Shown: piece after piece, positions 50,529-58,764 of the stretch
How positions within the stretch are numbered: position 1 is the stretch's first letter
Layout of the letters: every line of letters begins with the position of its first letter
The notes under the pieces: generated by a model
Database searches by the model: none
The model's input: the letters and a program-made list of their open reading frames with translations, nothing else
What the model was told of the DNA's origin: nothing
Assembly: GCA_047612385.1 (NCBI GenBank)
Contig: JBLGAR010000001.1
Coordinates: forward strand, 1-64,000
From: JBALVT01 sp047612385
GTDB lineage: Bacteria > Pseudomonadota > Gammaproteobacteria > Pseudomonadales > Halieaceae
Reading direction: 5' to 3'
Length of the DNA: 64,000 bases
Translations under genes and position numbers: made by a program

Positions 50529-51689
50529 GTGGATTTCGAATTATCTGAAGATCAGCTGGCATTTGTTGAAAGTGCCAAGGCTTTTTCCCAGGGCGTGCTT
50601 GCGCCTAACGCAGCGCACTGGGATGCCGAATCTATATTCCCAGTGGATGCATTGCGTCAAGCCGGTGAACTGGGATTCATGGGGATGTACACCCCGGAAG
50701 CTGCGGGCGGGCTGGCCTTGTCTCGGTTGGATGCCAGTCTGATCGTCGAAGAATTGGCTAAAGGCTGCACGACAACTGCCGCTTTTCTCACCATTCACAA
50801 CATGGCGACCAATATGGTGGGCCGCTACTGTAGTGATTCCATTATCGAACAATGGTGTCCCGACTTAGTGATGGGAACCAAGCTGGCGTCTTACTGTTTG
50901 ACCGAGCCGGGCGCCGGTTCGGATGCGGCTTCGCTGCGCACCAGTGCCAAACTCGATGGCGATCATTACGTTGTGAACGGTGCGAAGGTGTTCATCTCGG
51001 GGGCGGGAGAAACGGATGTACTTGTCGTCATGTTACGCACTGGCGATGCCGGGCCCAAAGGGATTTCTGCACTGTTGATACCGGCGGACTCAGCCGGTAT
51101 TTCCTACGGTAAAAAAGAAGAAAAAATGGGTTGGAATGCACAGCCCACTCGCGCGATTAATTTCGACAATGTGCGTGTGCCAGTAGCCAATCGTCTTGGC
51201 CATGAAGGCCAGGGCTTTGCCATTGCGATGGAGGGCTTGGATGGCGGACGTATTAACATTGCTACCTGTTCCATTGGCACTGCACAACAAGCGCTTGAGG
51301 AGGCGACTGCCTATGTCCAGGAACGCAAGCAGTTTGATACGGCCATCAGTGATTTTCAGGCGACTCAGTTCAAGCTAGCGGACATGTTGACCGAGTTGGT
51401 TGCCGCGCGGCAAATGGTTCGCCTCGCCGCCAGTAAACTCGATCATAAAGATTCGCAGGCTGGAACCTACTGCGCCATGGCCAAACGCTTTGCCACCGAT
51501 GTTGGCTTTAGTGTCTGCAACGACGCCCTGCAATTGTATGGCGGGTATGGATATATCAAGGAATACCCGATGGAACGGCATGTTCGCGACACTCGCGTTC
51601 ATCAGATTCTTGAAGGTACCAACGAAATCATGCGGGTCATTGTTTCCCGTCGTTTGTTAATGGAAGGGGCCCTGGAGGTCATCAAATGA
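50529..51689 (+). CDS. Acyl-CoA dehydrogenase, probable isobutyryl-CoA dehydrogenase
   Basis: FAD-dependent alpha,beta-dehydrogenation of an acyl-CoA. The 386-residue protein has the N-terminal helical domain, ASYCLTEPGAGSDAASL (flavin contact), INFDNVRVPVANRLG, the middle beta domain, and the C-terminal LQLYGGYGYIKEYPMER and ILEGTNEIMRVIV with the catalytic Glu of the short-chain group. The neighbours (crotonase, 3-hydroxyisobutyryl-CoA hydrolase) make isobutyryl-CoA the best substrate guess, giving methacrylyl-CoA. GTG start; 21 bp after the aldehyde dehydrogenase; overlaps the next gene by 4 nt. Confidence 0.9.
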   Translation: MDFELSEDQLAFVESAKAFSQGVLAPNAAHWDAESIFPVDALRQAGELGFMGMYTPEAAGGLALSRLDASLIVEELAKGCTTTAAFLTIHNMATNMVGRYCSDSIIEQWCPDLVMGTKLASYCLTEPGAGSDAASLRTSAKLDGDHYVVNGAKVFISGAGETDVLVVMLRTGDAGPKGISALLIPADSAGISYGKKEEKMGWNAQPTRAINFDNVRVPVANRLGHEGQGFAIAMEGLDGGRINIATCSIGTAQQALEEATAYVQERKQFDTAISDFQATQFKLADMLTELVAARQMVRLAASKLDHKDSQAGTYCAMAKRFATDVGFSVCNDALQLYGGYGYIKEYPMERHVRDTRVHQILEGTNEIMRVIVSRRLLMEGALEVIK

Positions 51690-52474
51690 GTTTGAGTATT
51701 TCGGAAAAATTGAAAGTGGAAATTGTGGGGCATACGGCTCTTGTCAGGATAGATAACCCCGCGGCCAATACCTGGGACGTTGAAAGTCTGCCCGCTCTGA
51801 AGGACTTGGTGGAAAAACTCAACGCGGACAAAAACATCTACGCGATGGTATTGACAGGTGAGGGCGAAAAGTTCTTTTCAGCTGGTGCTGACCTGAAATT
51901 GTTTGCCGATGGCGACGCCAAAAACGCAGGAGCGATGGCGGGATATTTTGGCGCAGCTTTTGAAGCCCTGGCAGATTTTTCCGGTGTCTCCATTGCCGCC
52001 ATTAACGGCTTTGCAATGGGCGGAGGGCTGGAGTTTGCACTGGCCTGTGACATTCGTATTGCCGAGGAGCAGGCGCAAATGGCGCTGCCAGAAGCGAAAG
52101 TAGGCCTGTTGCCCTGCGCTGGTGGTACCCAGCGCCTTGGCATGTTGGTTGGCGAGGGTTGGGCCAAGCGAATCATATTGTGCGGAGAGCGCGTTAACGC
52201 TGCAACAGCGCTAAGAATAGGTTTGGTAGAGGAGGTTGTCGGTAAGGGTGAAGCCCTCGCAAAAGCAATGGCTCTGGCAGAGCAGGTTGGCCAGCAGAGC
52301 CCGTCTTCCATCCGCTTGTGCAAGCGTTTGATTCACTCCGGTCGCGATAAGGTGATCGCCGATGGATTGCAGGCCGAGCGCGATCTCTTTGTCGAACTTT
52401 TCTCCACTGAAGATCAGAAAGAGGGGGTCAACGCCTTCCTCGAAAAACGCGCTCCCGTGTGGAAAAACCAATAG
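51686..52474 (+). CDS. Enoyl-CoA hydratase
   Basis: A 262-residue crotonase with the oxyanion-hole segments FFSAGADLKLFADG and AAINGFAMGGGLEFALACD. The second catalytic region MALPEAKVGLLPCAGGTQRL carries the Glu. In the operon it would hydrate methacrylyl-CoA to 3-hydroxyisobutyryl-CoA. The start overlaps the acyl-CoA dehydrogenase stop (ATGA). Confidence 0.9.
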   Translation: MSLSISEKLKVEIVGHTALVRIDNPAANTWDVESLPALKDLVEKLNADKNIYAMVLTGEGEKFFSAGADLKLFADGDAKNAGAMAGYFGAAFEALADFSGVSIAAINGFAMGGGLEFALACDIRIAEEQAQMALPEAKVGLLPCAGGTQRLGMLVGEGWAKRIILCGERVNAATALRIGLVEEVVGKGEALAKAMALAEQVGQQSPSSIRLCKRLIHSGRDKVIADGLQAERDLFVELFSTEDQKEGVNAFLEKRAPVWKNQ

Positions 52475-52485
52475 GACTCAGTTAA

Positions 52486-53598
52486 ATGTCTGACGCACCA
52501 ATATTATTTGCTGAGATACGCTCTGCTTCTGGGTATATAGGTCGCGCCACTCTCAATGTGGAGGCGACGCTCAATTCCCTCAATTTGGAAATGGTTGACC
52601 TGCTGCAGGAGAAAATGGACCAGTGGCGCGATGACGATCGGATCGCTGTTGTGTTTATTGAGGGAGCTGGCGAAAAGGCATTTTGTGCCGGTGGCGATAT
52701 TCAGGCGCTGCATAAATCCGCTGTGGAAACTCCGGGTGGGCCCTGTGACTATGCGGAGAATTTCTTTTCTCGTGAGTACCGGCTCAACTACACGTTGCAC
52801 ACCTATGCCAAACCGATCATTTGCTGGGGGCACGGAATTGTTATGGGCGGTGGCCTGGGTGTCATGGCAGGTTGTAGTCATCGCGTTGTGACCGAAAAAA
52901 CCCGTATAGCGATGCCCGAAGTGACTATCGCGCTTTTTCCCGACGTGGGCGGTAGTTGGTTTCTCAATCACATGCCCGGTAAGTCAGGCCAGTTTTTGGC
53001 CCTGACTGGTGCTTCGATAAATGCAGCCGATGCGATCTACACGGGAATAGCCGACCGCTTTATTTCCAGTGAGCGAAAGAGTGCGGTATTGGAGCAATTG
53101 CAGCAGATTCAATGGCAAACTCAAGCCAGTCAAAACCACGCACTGGTTCGACACGTTTTACGCCCTTTCACTGAGCTCAGTATTGGAAACTGTCCAGCCG
53201 GCCAGGTGGAACCGCATTTGGGTTCTATCAACACCCTTTGCGACGGCGATGATGTTCACGAAGTGATTGATAATATTTGCGGCCAACAAACCGACGACCC
53301 CTGGTTGTCTCGTGCCCGAGATAGTTTGCTGGGTGGTTCTTCCCTCGCGGCACTGTGGATAGCGCGGCAGCTGCGGGAAACGCGACACGACTCTTTGAAA
53401 GAAGTTTTTCAAGCGGAGATTCAGCTGGTCACCAACATTGTCAGGCACCCGGAATTTGCCGAGGGGGTGCGCGCATTACTTATCGATAAAGATCGCAATC
53501 CCGCCTGGCAGTTTTCGGCCTCGCGGGACGTTCCCACCGCGGTTCTGGATAGTTTTTTTACAGCGCCATGGGGTAAAAACCCTCTGGCAGATTTGTAA
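52486..53598 (+). CDS. 3-hydroxyisobutyryl-CoA hydrolase
   Basis: Hydrolyses 3-hydroxyisobutyryl-CoA to free 3-hydroxyisobutyrate, pulling the toxic methacrylyl-CoA forward. The 370-residue crotonase-superfamily protein is longer than hydratases and has GEKAFCAGGDIQALHKS, WGHGIVMGGGLGVMAGCSH, MPEVTIALFPDVGGSWFL with the Glu and Asp of the hydrolase family, and the extra C-terminal helical region. It lies 11 bp after the hydratase gene. Confidence 0.9.
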   Translation: MSDAPILFAEIRSASGYIGRATLNVEATLNSLNLEMVDLLQEKMDQWRDDDRIAVVFIEGAGEKAFCAGGDIQALHKSAVETPGGPCDYAENFFSREYRLNYTLHTYAKPIICWGHGIVMGGGLGVMAGCSHRVVTEKTRIAMPEVTIALFPDVGGSWFLNHMPGKSGQFLALTGASINAADAIYTGIADRFISSERKSAVLEQLQQIQWQTQASQNHALVRHVLRPFTELSIGNCPAGQVEPHLGSINTLCDGDDVHEVIDNICGQQTDDPWLSRARDSLLGGSSLAALWIARQLRETRHDSLKEVFQAEIQLVTNIVRHPEFAEGVRALLIDKDRNPAWQFSASRDVPTAVLDSFFTAPWGKNPLADL

Positions 53599-53624
53599 CC
53601 GATTCGTTTTTTAGGATAAACACT

Positions 53625-54509
53625 ATGGCAAATGTCGCGTTTATAGGCCTGGGTAACATGGGTGGCCCCATGGCGACCAACTTGGTGAAAGCCGGGCACA
53701 AGGTAACTGTTTTTGATCTGTCGGAGGAAGCCTGCCAGCAGCTAAAAGATGCTGGTGCTGCGGTCGCCGACACCGCTTCTGCAGCGGTTGCTGGAGTCGA
53801 CTATGTGATCTCAATGCTACCGGCGGGCGGGCATGTCGCTGGAGTGTATTTAGGTGATGATGGATTACTCGCTCAGCTGGGGAGTTCCACCACGGTGCTT
53901 GATTGCAGCACGATAGATGCAGCAACGGCTCGAACGGTTGGCGAGGCCGCCGCCGAGATGGGTATCGCGTTTATGGACTCGCCTGTATCCGGTGGAGTCG
54001 CCGCCGCCGCAGCAGGTACTTTGGCGTTTATGTGTGGCGGCAGTGAATCAGCGTTTGAGAAGGCGAAATTGATTCTCGCGGACATGGGTAAAAACATATT
54101 TCATGCTGGCCCGCCCGGAGCGGGGCAGGTCGCCAAAGGTTGCAACAACATGTTGTTGGCTGTGCATATGATTGGCACTTGCGAAGCCCTGGAAATGGGC
54201 GTCAGGAATGGTCTTGATCCCAAGGTTCTGTCTGAAATCATGCTGGCGAGCTCGGGGCGCAATTGGTCTCTGGAAGTCTACAATCCCTACCCTGGGGTGA
54301 TGGCAACAGCACCAGCGAGCAATGATTACAAACCCGGTTTCATGGTAGATCTCATGGTCAAGGATTTAGGTCTGGCTTTGGAGATCGCCGAGCAATCAGA
54401 TTTTGAAAACCCAATGGGTCAGCTTGCGCGCGAACTGTATGTTCAGCATCAGAGTGCAGGCAACGGGCAGGCCGATTTTTCCAGCATTTTGCAGAAACTT
54501 AAACAGTAG
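53625..54509 (+). CDS. mmsB: 3-hydroxyisobutyrate dehydrogenase
   Basis: NAD-dependent oxidation of 3-hydroxyisobutyrate to methylmalonate semialdehyde. The 294-residue beta-hydroxyacid dehydrogenase begins with VAFIGLGNMGGPMATNLVKA (Rossmann). It has the substrate motif DSPVSGGVAAAAAGTLAFM, the catalytic Lys in GAGQVAKGCNNMLL and KDLGLALEIAEQ. It is the last gene of the operon; the next gene is convergent and the junction holds a hairpin. Confidence 0.93.
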   Translation: MANVAFIGLGNMGGPMATNLVKAGHKVTVFDLSEEACQQLKDAGAAVADTASAAVAGVDYVISMLPAGGHVAGVYLGDDGLLAQLGSSTTVLDCSTIDAATARTVGEAAAEMGIAFMDSPVSGGVAAAAAGTLAFMCGGSESAFEKAKLILADMGKNIFHAGPPGAGQVAKGCNNMLLAVHMIGTCEALEMGVRNGLDPKVLSEIMLASSGRNWSLEVYNPYPGVMATAPASNDYKPGFMVDLMVKDLGLALEIAEQSDFENPMGQLARELYVQHQSAGNGQADFSSILQKLKQ

Positions 54510-54550
54510 ATTTTGTATGCGGACATTCCGCTTCTCAATTCTAAAGTGCC

Positions 54551-54580
54551 ACTACCAGGGTATTGCCTTGCCCTGGTAGT
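54551..54580. terminator. Perfect hairpin at the mmsB/SDR junction
   Basis: ACTACCAGGG (54551-54560) and CCCTGGTAGT (54571-54580) form a perfect 10-bp stem with a 10-nt loop. It sits in the last codons and stop of the convergent SDR gene, 42 bp after the mmsB stop. There is no U-tract on either strand, so termination is inferred. Confidence 0.5.
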
Positions 54581-55316
54581 CCAGAAACTTCCCGTTAGTT
54601 TCCTCGTCCATTACGGCGATGACCGCCATCATCCCCACAACACTTTCTTTGGTACTCAGTCTCGCTCCCTCGCCACCGATTTGCGTTTTTACCCAGCCAG
54701 GATGCAGTACAGTGCAAACAAAGCCCTCGGGTGCGAGCTCAATTGAAAGCGACTTGTTAAACATGTTTAGAGCCACTTTGCTGGCTCGATAGCCGTAGTA
54801 GCCGCCACGATTGTTCTCAATACTGCTCATGATACTGGTGATGTGGACTATTTTTTTGGCAGAACCGTTTTTCAAGTTTTTATACAAAGCCTGGGTGACA
54901 CGCATTGGCCCCAGGCTGTTGACCTCGAAGGAGGGGGTGAGCCGGTCAAAATCTAAGGCTAAAAAACTTGCGGCGTTGTAACCCAGAGTTCCCGCGTTAT
55001 TGATCAATATATCCAGCGCTGTGCCCTCGAGCCTTGCAGCTAGCGCTTTGACGCTGTTGCTGTCGGTAACGTCCAGCTGCTCCACCTGCGCTCCAAGCGC
55101 TTCCAGCTCCTGAGCTTTTGCAGGGTTTCGAGCGGTGCCAATAACGTGATATCCCAAGCTGCGGTACTGCCTGGCAAACTCCAAACCTATGCCCCTATTC
55201 GCGCCTGTGATTAAGACCGTACCCGCGGTGTCCTTGGACTCGGCAATAGACGGCTCAATGCCAAACCCAAGGGCAATAGCCGCCGTTATGCACAATACAT
55301 TAATCCACTTCTTCAT
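54552..55316 (-). CDS. Short-chain dehydrogenase/reductase with signal peptide
   Basis: A 254-residue classical SDR fold: TVLITGANRGIGLEFA (cofactor), LDVTDSNSV, ILINNAGTLGY, and the catalytic pair in YYGYRASKVALNMF after HITSIMSSIE. It is preceded by a hydrophobic N-terminus, MKKWINVLCITAAIALGFG to about residue 26. This reads as a Sec signal peptide or membrane anchor, which is unusual because SDRs use NAD(P) and normally stay in the cytoplasm. Start at the ATG at 55316; an ATG at 55331 adds five residues. Substrate unknown. Confidence 0.85.
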   Translation of the reverse strand: MKKWINVLCITAAIALGFGIEPSIAESKDTAGTVLITGANRGIGLEFARQYRSLGYHVIGTARNPAKAQELEALGAQVEQLDVTDSNSVKALAARLEGTALDILINNAGTLGYNAASFLALDFDRLTPSFEVNSLGPMRVTQALYKNLKNGSAKKIVHITSIMSSIENNRGGYYGYRASKVALNMFNKSLSIELAPEGFVCTVLHPGWVKTQIGGEGARLSTKESVVGMMAVIAVMDEETNGKFLDYQGKAIPW

Positions 55317-55407
55317 CTGACATGCTTCCATGTTTCTGTTGTATTGAGGTCAGCGCGTCTGCGGTCGAACAAATCTATACTCGAGTCGACTACCCTATGA
55401 GAAAATG

Positions 55408-55605
55408 TTACGGCTTTTGCGAATCGATATCCTTAAGTACTTCTTGCTGCTTGTCTAACAGCATTTGCTCCAGGTCTTCGGCTTTTTTCAGAGCCTGTTC
55501 CTGTGCTTCGGTCAGTACGCCCGCGGGCTCCTCATTGCTCCCGCTGCAGGCCGCGAGTCCAAGCGTCAAGGCCAGGCCAATGAATGCTGTGTGTAGTCGT
55601 CTCAT
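55408..55605 (-). CDS. Small putative lipoprotein
   Basis: A 65-residue protein with a lipoprotein signal: MRRLHTAFIGLALTLGLAAC, with Cys20 as the likely lipid site and Ser at +2. The mature part is short and mostly a charged alpha-helix (LTEAQEQALKKAEDLEQMLL to the C-terminus) that could form a coiled coil. Function unknown. It lies about 90 bp upstream of, and on the same strand as, the SDR gene. Confidence 0.7.
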   Translation of the reverse strand: MRRLHTAFIGLALTLGLAACSGSNEEPAGVLTEAQEQALKKAEDLEQMLLDKQQEVLKDIDSQKP

Positions 55606-55695
55606 ATAGCTTACTCCAGGGGTTCATACCAAGGGTTCACATCAGTGTACCGCAACAGCATAAACCTCCTGGGGCGATTTGTGAAAGTATTGATT

Positions 55696-55737
55696 GTGCG
55701 GACGGCGAGGTGCGGACGGCGAGGTGCGGACGGCGAA
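55696..55737 (+). repeat. Three tandem copies of a 14-bp unit
   Basis: GTGCGGACGGCGAG is repeated three times at 55696-55709, 55710-55723 and 55724-55737 (last base differs). It lies upstream of the crotonase gene. Confidence 0.9.
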
Positions 55738-55829
55738 CCACGGTGTAGACGAATGTGGCCTAATCAACCATGTTCAAATTGTGTGGCGAGGAATACTGTG
55801 GGCTCTGATCCCTGTTTGGAGTAATGCTC

Positions 55830-56633
55830 ATGTCTTTTGTTCTGGTAGAAAAACCTCGACCACACGTAACTCAAATTACGCTGAATCGTCCAGATAGAAT
55901 GAACGCAATGGCATTTGATGTGATGGTGCCGTTTAAAGAGGCTCTGGAAGAGGTTAGCTTTGATAACGATACGCGTGTGGTTATCGTCACGGGTGCGGGA
56001 GAGGGTTTCTGCTCTGGTGCTGATCTGGAGGATCCCGGCTGGCTCGATATATTTGATGGTCTTACTATTCCAGGCATTGCCAGGCGAGCGATGAAAATCC
56101 TCGACGACGTCATAAAAGCGATTCAGGGCATGCATCAGCCGGTTATCGGCGCGATCAATGGAGCGGCCATAGGAGGCGGCTTCTGCCTATCGATGGCCAC
56201 TGATATTCGCATCGCATCCAACACCGCCTATTTTCGCCCGGCGGGAATTAACAATGGCCTGACCTCCGCGGAACTAGGTCTGAGTTACTTGCTCCCCAGA
56301 GCGATCGGTACCAGTCGCGCCTTTGAGATTATGCTGACAGGGCGGGATGTGAGTGCCGATGAAGCAGCGCAGATAGGTATGGTGTCCAAGAGTGTAGCGC
56401 CTGAGGCACTCCTGGAAGAATGCTATGGCGTCGCCGAGCGTATTGTGGGCTTTAGTCAATTGGGTGTGGAGATTAGCAAGCAAATGCTGTGGGCTGGTAT
56501 GGATGCCGGTAGTTTGCATTCTCACATGAATCACGAAGGCCATGGCCAGTTATTTGTTCGTATGACGACCAAAAACTTTGAGGAAGCTATTAAGGCTCGT
56601 AAGGAAGGACGTGATCCCAATTATCAGGATTAG
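55830..56633 (+). CDS. Enoyl-CoA hydratase/isomerase family protein
   Basis: A 267-residue crotonase with GEGFCSGADLEDPGW and GAINGAAIGGGFCLSMATD (oxyanion hole). RPAGINNGLTSAELGLSYLL occupies the second catalytic site, then FEIMLTGRDVSADEA. The position usually filled by a catalytic Glu is less typical than in the valine-operon hydratase, so it may be an isomerase or other crotonase activity. I prefer the ATG at 55830 with GGAG eight bases upstream over the ATG at 55824. It is 27 bp before an FMN oxidoreductase gene. Confidence 0.85.
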   Translation: MSFVLVEKPRPHVTQITLNRPDRMNAMAFDVMVPFKEALEEVSFDNDTRVVIVTGAGEGFCSGADLEDPGWLDIFDGLTIPGIARRAMKILDDVIKAIQGMHQPVIGAINGAAIGGGFCLSMATDIRIASNTAYFRPAGINNGLTSAELGLSYLLPRAIGTSRAFEIMLTGRDVSADEAAQIGMVSKSVAPEALLEECYGVAERIVGFSQLGVEISKQMLWAGMDAGSLHSHMNHEGHGQLFVRMTTKNFEEAIKARKEGRDPNYQD

Positions 56634-56660
56634 TAGCATGTGCCATGAAGAGGAAGAGAA

Positions 56661-57854
56661 ATGCTCAGTAAATTGTTAGCGCCTGCAAAGCTCAATGGTT
56701 TGGAACTCCCCAATCGAGTGATTAAAGCCGCCACCTTTGAAGGCAAAACTGAAAACGGCGCGCCGGGTCAGCGCTTGATCGACTTCCATAAAACCTTCGC
56801 CGACGGCGGGGTGGGAATGACAACTCTCGCCTATTGTGCAGTGGAAGCCGACGGGAAAGTCAAAAATAACATGATGCATATGCATGAGGGTATTCGCCCT
56901 CAGCTCGAGCAATTTACGCAAACCATGCACGCCAGTGGAACTAAAGTATCTGGCCAAATGGCTCATTGCGGTGGGTTTTCACAAAACAGTAATCTTCAAC
57001 GAAGGCGACCGCTGGGCCCTTCATTTAGTTTCAACCCGGGTGGTATTCCCTACGGACTGCCCTTTGTTGGTGCTATGAAGAAAGCGGATATGGACCATGT
57101 TGTCCAGTGCTTTTATGATACCGCGGTGCTGATGAAGTCGGTGGGATTTGACGCAGTAGAAATTCATTTTGGGCATGGCTATGCATTGAGTCAGTTTATT
57201 AGTCCCAAAACGAATAAACGCAGCGACAGCTATGGGGGCAGTTTGCTGAATCGCATGCGCTTTCCTCTTATGGTCCTGGAATCAGTGCGTCAAGCAGTGG
57301 GTGAGGACTTTCCTATTTTGGCTAAAATGGGTCTCACCGATGGGGTCACCGGAGGTCTGAAGATCGATGAGGCGGTAGAGGTCGCCGCAATGTTGGACAG
57401 GGGAGGCGTCGACGCGATTATTCCCAGCGGCGGGACCAGTAGCATGAACGCCATGCTGATGTTCCGCGGCGATAGTATCGTCAATGGCATGATCGAGACT
57501 GAAACCAACAAGCTGATGAAGTTGGGTCTGAAATATTTGGGTCCTCATCTGTTTAAGGATTACCCCTACCATGAACTGTACTTCATGGATGGCGCCAAAC
57601 GGGTTCGCGACAAGGTGGACTGCAAGCTCGTTTATATTGGTGGCACCTCCACTGTGCAAAGCTTGGAAGAAGTTATGCGGGAATTTGATTTTGTGCAGAT
57701 GGGTCGAGCACTAATAAAAGATCCGGCGATGGTAAACAATTTGCGCGCGAGCGTCGCCAGTGGTTCCAATTATGTCAATGGTTGTATTCATTGCAATCGC
57801 TGCGCCGGTTTGATCAGTCACGCCGATGGAATTCGCTGCGTTCTTAACGACTGA
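56661..57854 (+). CDS. NADH:flavin oxidoreductase, Old Yellow Enzyme family
   Basis: A 397-residue FMN-binding TIM barrel (LELPNRVIKAATFEGKTENG; VSGQMAHCGGFSQ; EIHFGHGYALSQFISPKTN; RSDSYGGSLLNRMRFPLMV). The C-terminus carries CIHCNRC and a further Cys (GIRCVLND), a likely 4Fe-4S ligand set as in 2,4-dienoyl-CoA reductase, but the FAD/NADPH domain of that enzyme is absent. Adjacent to a crotonase, it may reduce an unsaturated acyl or cyclic substrate. Its 3' end overlaps the convergent DUF4340 gene by 11 bp. Confidence 0.85.
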   Translation: MLSKLLAPAKLNGLELPNRVIKAATFEGKTENGAPGQRLIDFHKTFADGGVGMTTLAYCAVEADGKVKNNMMHMHEGIRPQLEQFTQTMHASGTKVSGQMAHCGGFSQNSNLQRRRPLGPSFSFNPGGIPYGLPFVGAMKKADMDHVVQCFYDTAVLMKSVGFDAVEIHFGHGYALSQFISPKTNKRSDSYGGSLLNRMRFPLMVLESVRQAVGEDFPILAKMGLTDGVTGGLKIDEAVEVAAMLDRGGVDAIIPSGGTSSMNAMLMFRGDSIVNGMIETETNKLMKLGLKYLGPHLFKDYPYHELYFMDGAKRVRDKVDCKLVYIGGTSTVQSLEEVMREFDFVQMGRALIKDPAMVNNLRASVASGSNYVNGCIHCNRCAGLISHADGIRCVLND

Positions 57855-58764
57855 TAATGGTCTGCGGGGCTAAAATCGTATTGTTTAAAGCAGGGCCGTA
57901 AATGGATACCAGACGATCGAATTCAGCCTTGCTCAAAGTGAAGTAGTAACGGTAGCGATCGCTGCGCACAAAGTGTTGGTCACCAATACTGAGAAACTCC
58001 AAGCGGAGACTGCCATCGGGAGTCTCGATATTCAGAGTTAAGGCCGGCGCTGCGATTTCTAAATTTGGCAACATCGGGCCATCTGCCAGACCCTCTATTT
58101 CCAGTTTTCGCAGCCCCGTTAGCAGCCGTTCCAATTCGGATTCGTCGGGTGTTTGCGATTGCTCAGAGATCCATCGCGCCCCCTGTTTTGTTAGCGAGTA
58201 ATCTGAGCTGGAAATTTTAATAGGGTTGGCAATTTGCAAAATTGATGTGTCCAACCATGCGCTAGCCTGGGTGGGTGCTTCGAAATTGTTGAAAGGAATG
58301 CTGTATATCGCGTCCTGCGCGTCGTTGCGTGCGTGCACTTGGCGAAAGCGAGGGGATGTCCCAAGATAAAGTGTTCCGAACAGCTCACCGGCTCCGATGA
58401 GTGTTATACGCCTTTGGAAATGATAGGCCGCCACCTGAAAACGCTGACGCGAAGCGGCGCTGGTGGCTACTGGCCATTGTCCTTCACTATCGCTAATACT
58501 GCCAATGAGTGCATCGACCCTCTTCAGTTTTACTGGCAGGCCCGATAAATCTGGGAGGATCCATTGGTCGGCCATTTTAAGAAGAACGGCTTCATTGCCC
58601 TCATCGTCTTCGACATATATTTCGTCAATAGAGCCGTGATCAAATGGAAATAGCGGCTCTGAGGATCGAGAATCCAGAAGATCTGATGCCGGTAACAACA
58701 CAGCGACTACTATGGCTATCTGAATAATCAGTATCGTTAACAAATAGCCAATGGGTTTGTTCAC
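57844..58764 (-). CDS. DUF4340 domain protein
   Basis: A 306-residue protein with one N-terminal membrane anchor (IGYLLTILIIQIAIVVAVLL), then an extracytoplasmic region that is beta-rich. The repeated VLLKMADQWILPDLSGLPVKL and GARWISEQSQTPDESELERL segments are the DUF4340 pattern. It overlaps the GldFG-like gene by 4 nt, so it is the third component of that ABC system. Function unknown. Confidence 0.85.
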   Translation of the reverse strand: MNKPIGYLLTILIIQIAIVVAVLLPASDLLDSRSSEPLFPFDHGSIDEIYVEDDEGNEAVLLKMADQWILPDLSGLPVKLKRVDALIGSISDSEGQWPVATSAASRQRFQVAAYHFQRRITLIGAGELFGTLYLGTSPRFRQVHARNDAQDAIYSIPFNNFEAPTQASAWLDTSILQIANPIKISSSDYSLTKQGARWISEQSQTPDESELERLLTGLRKLEIEGLADGPMLPNLEIAAPALTLNIETPDGSLRLEFLSIGDQHFVRSDRYRYYFTLSKAEFDRLVSIYGPALNNTILAPQTIISR

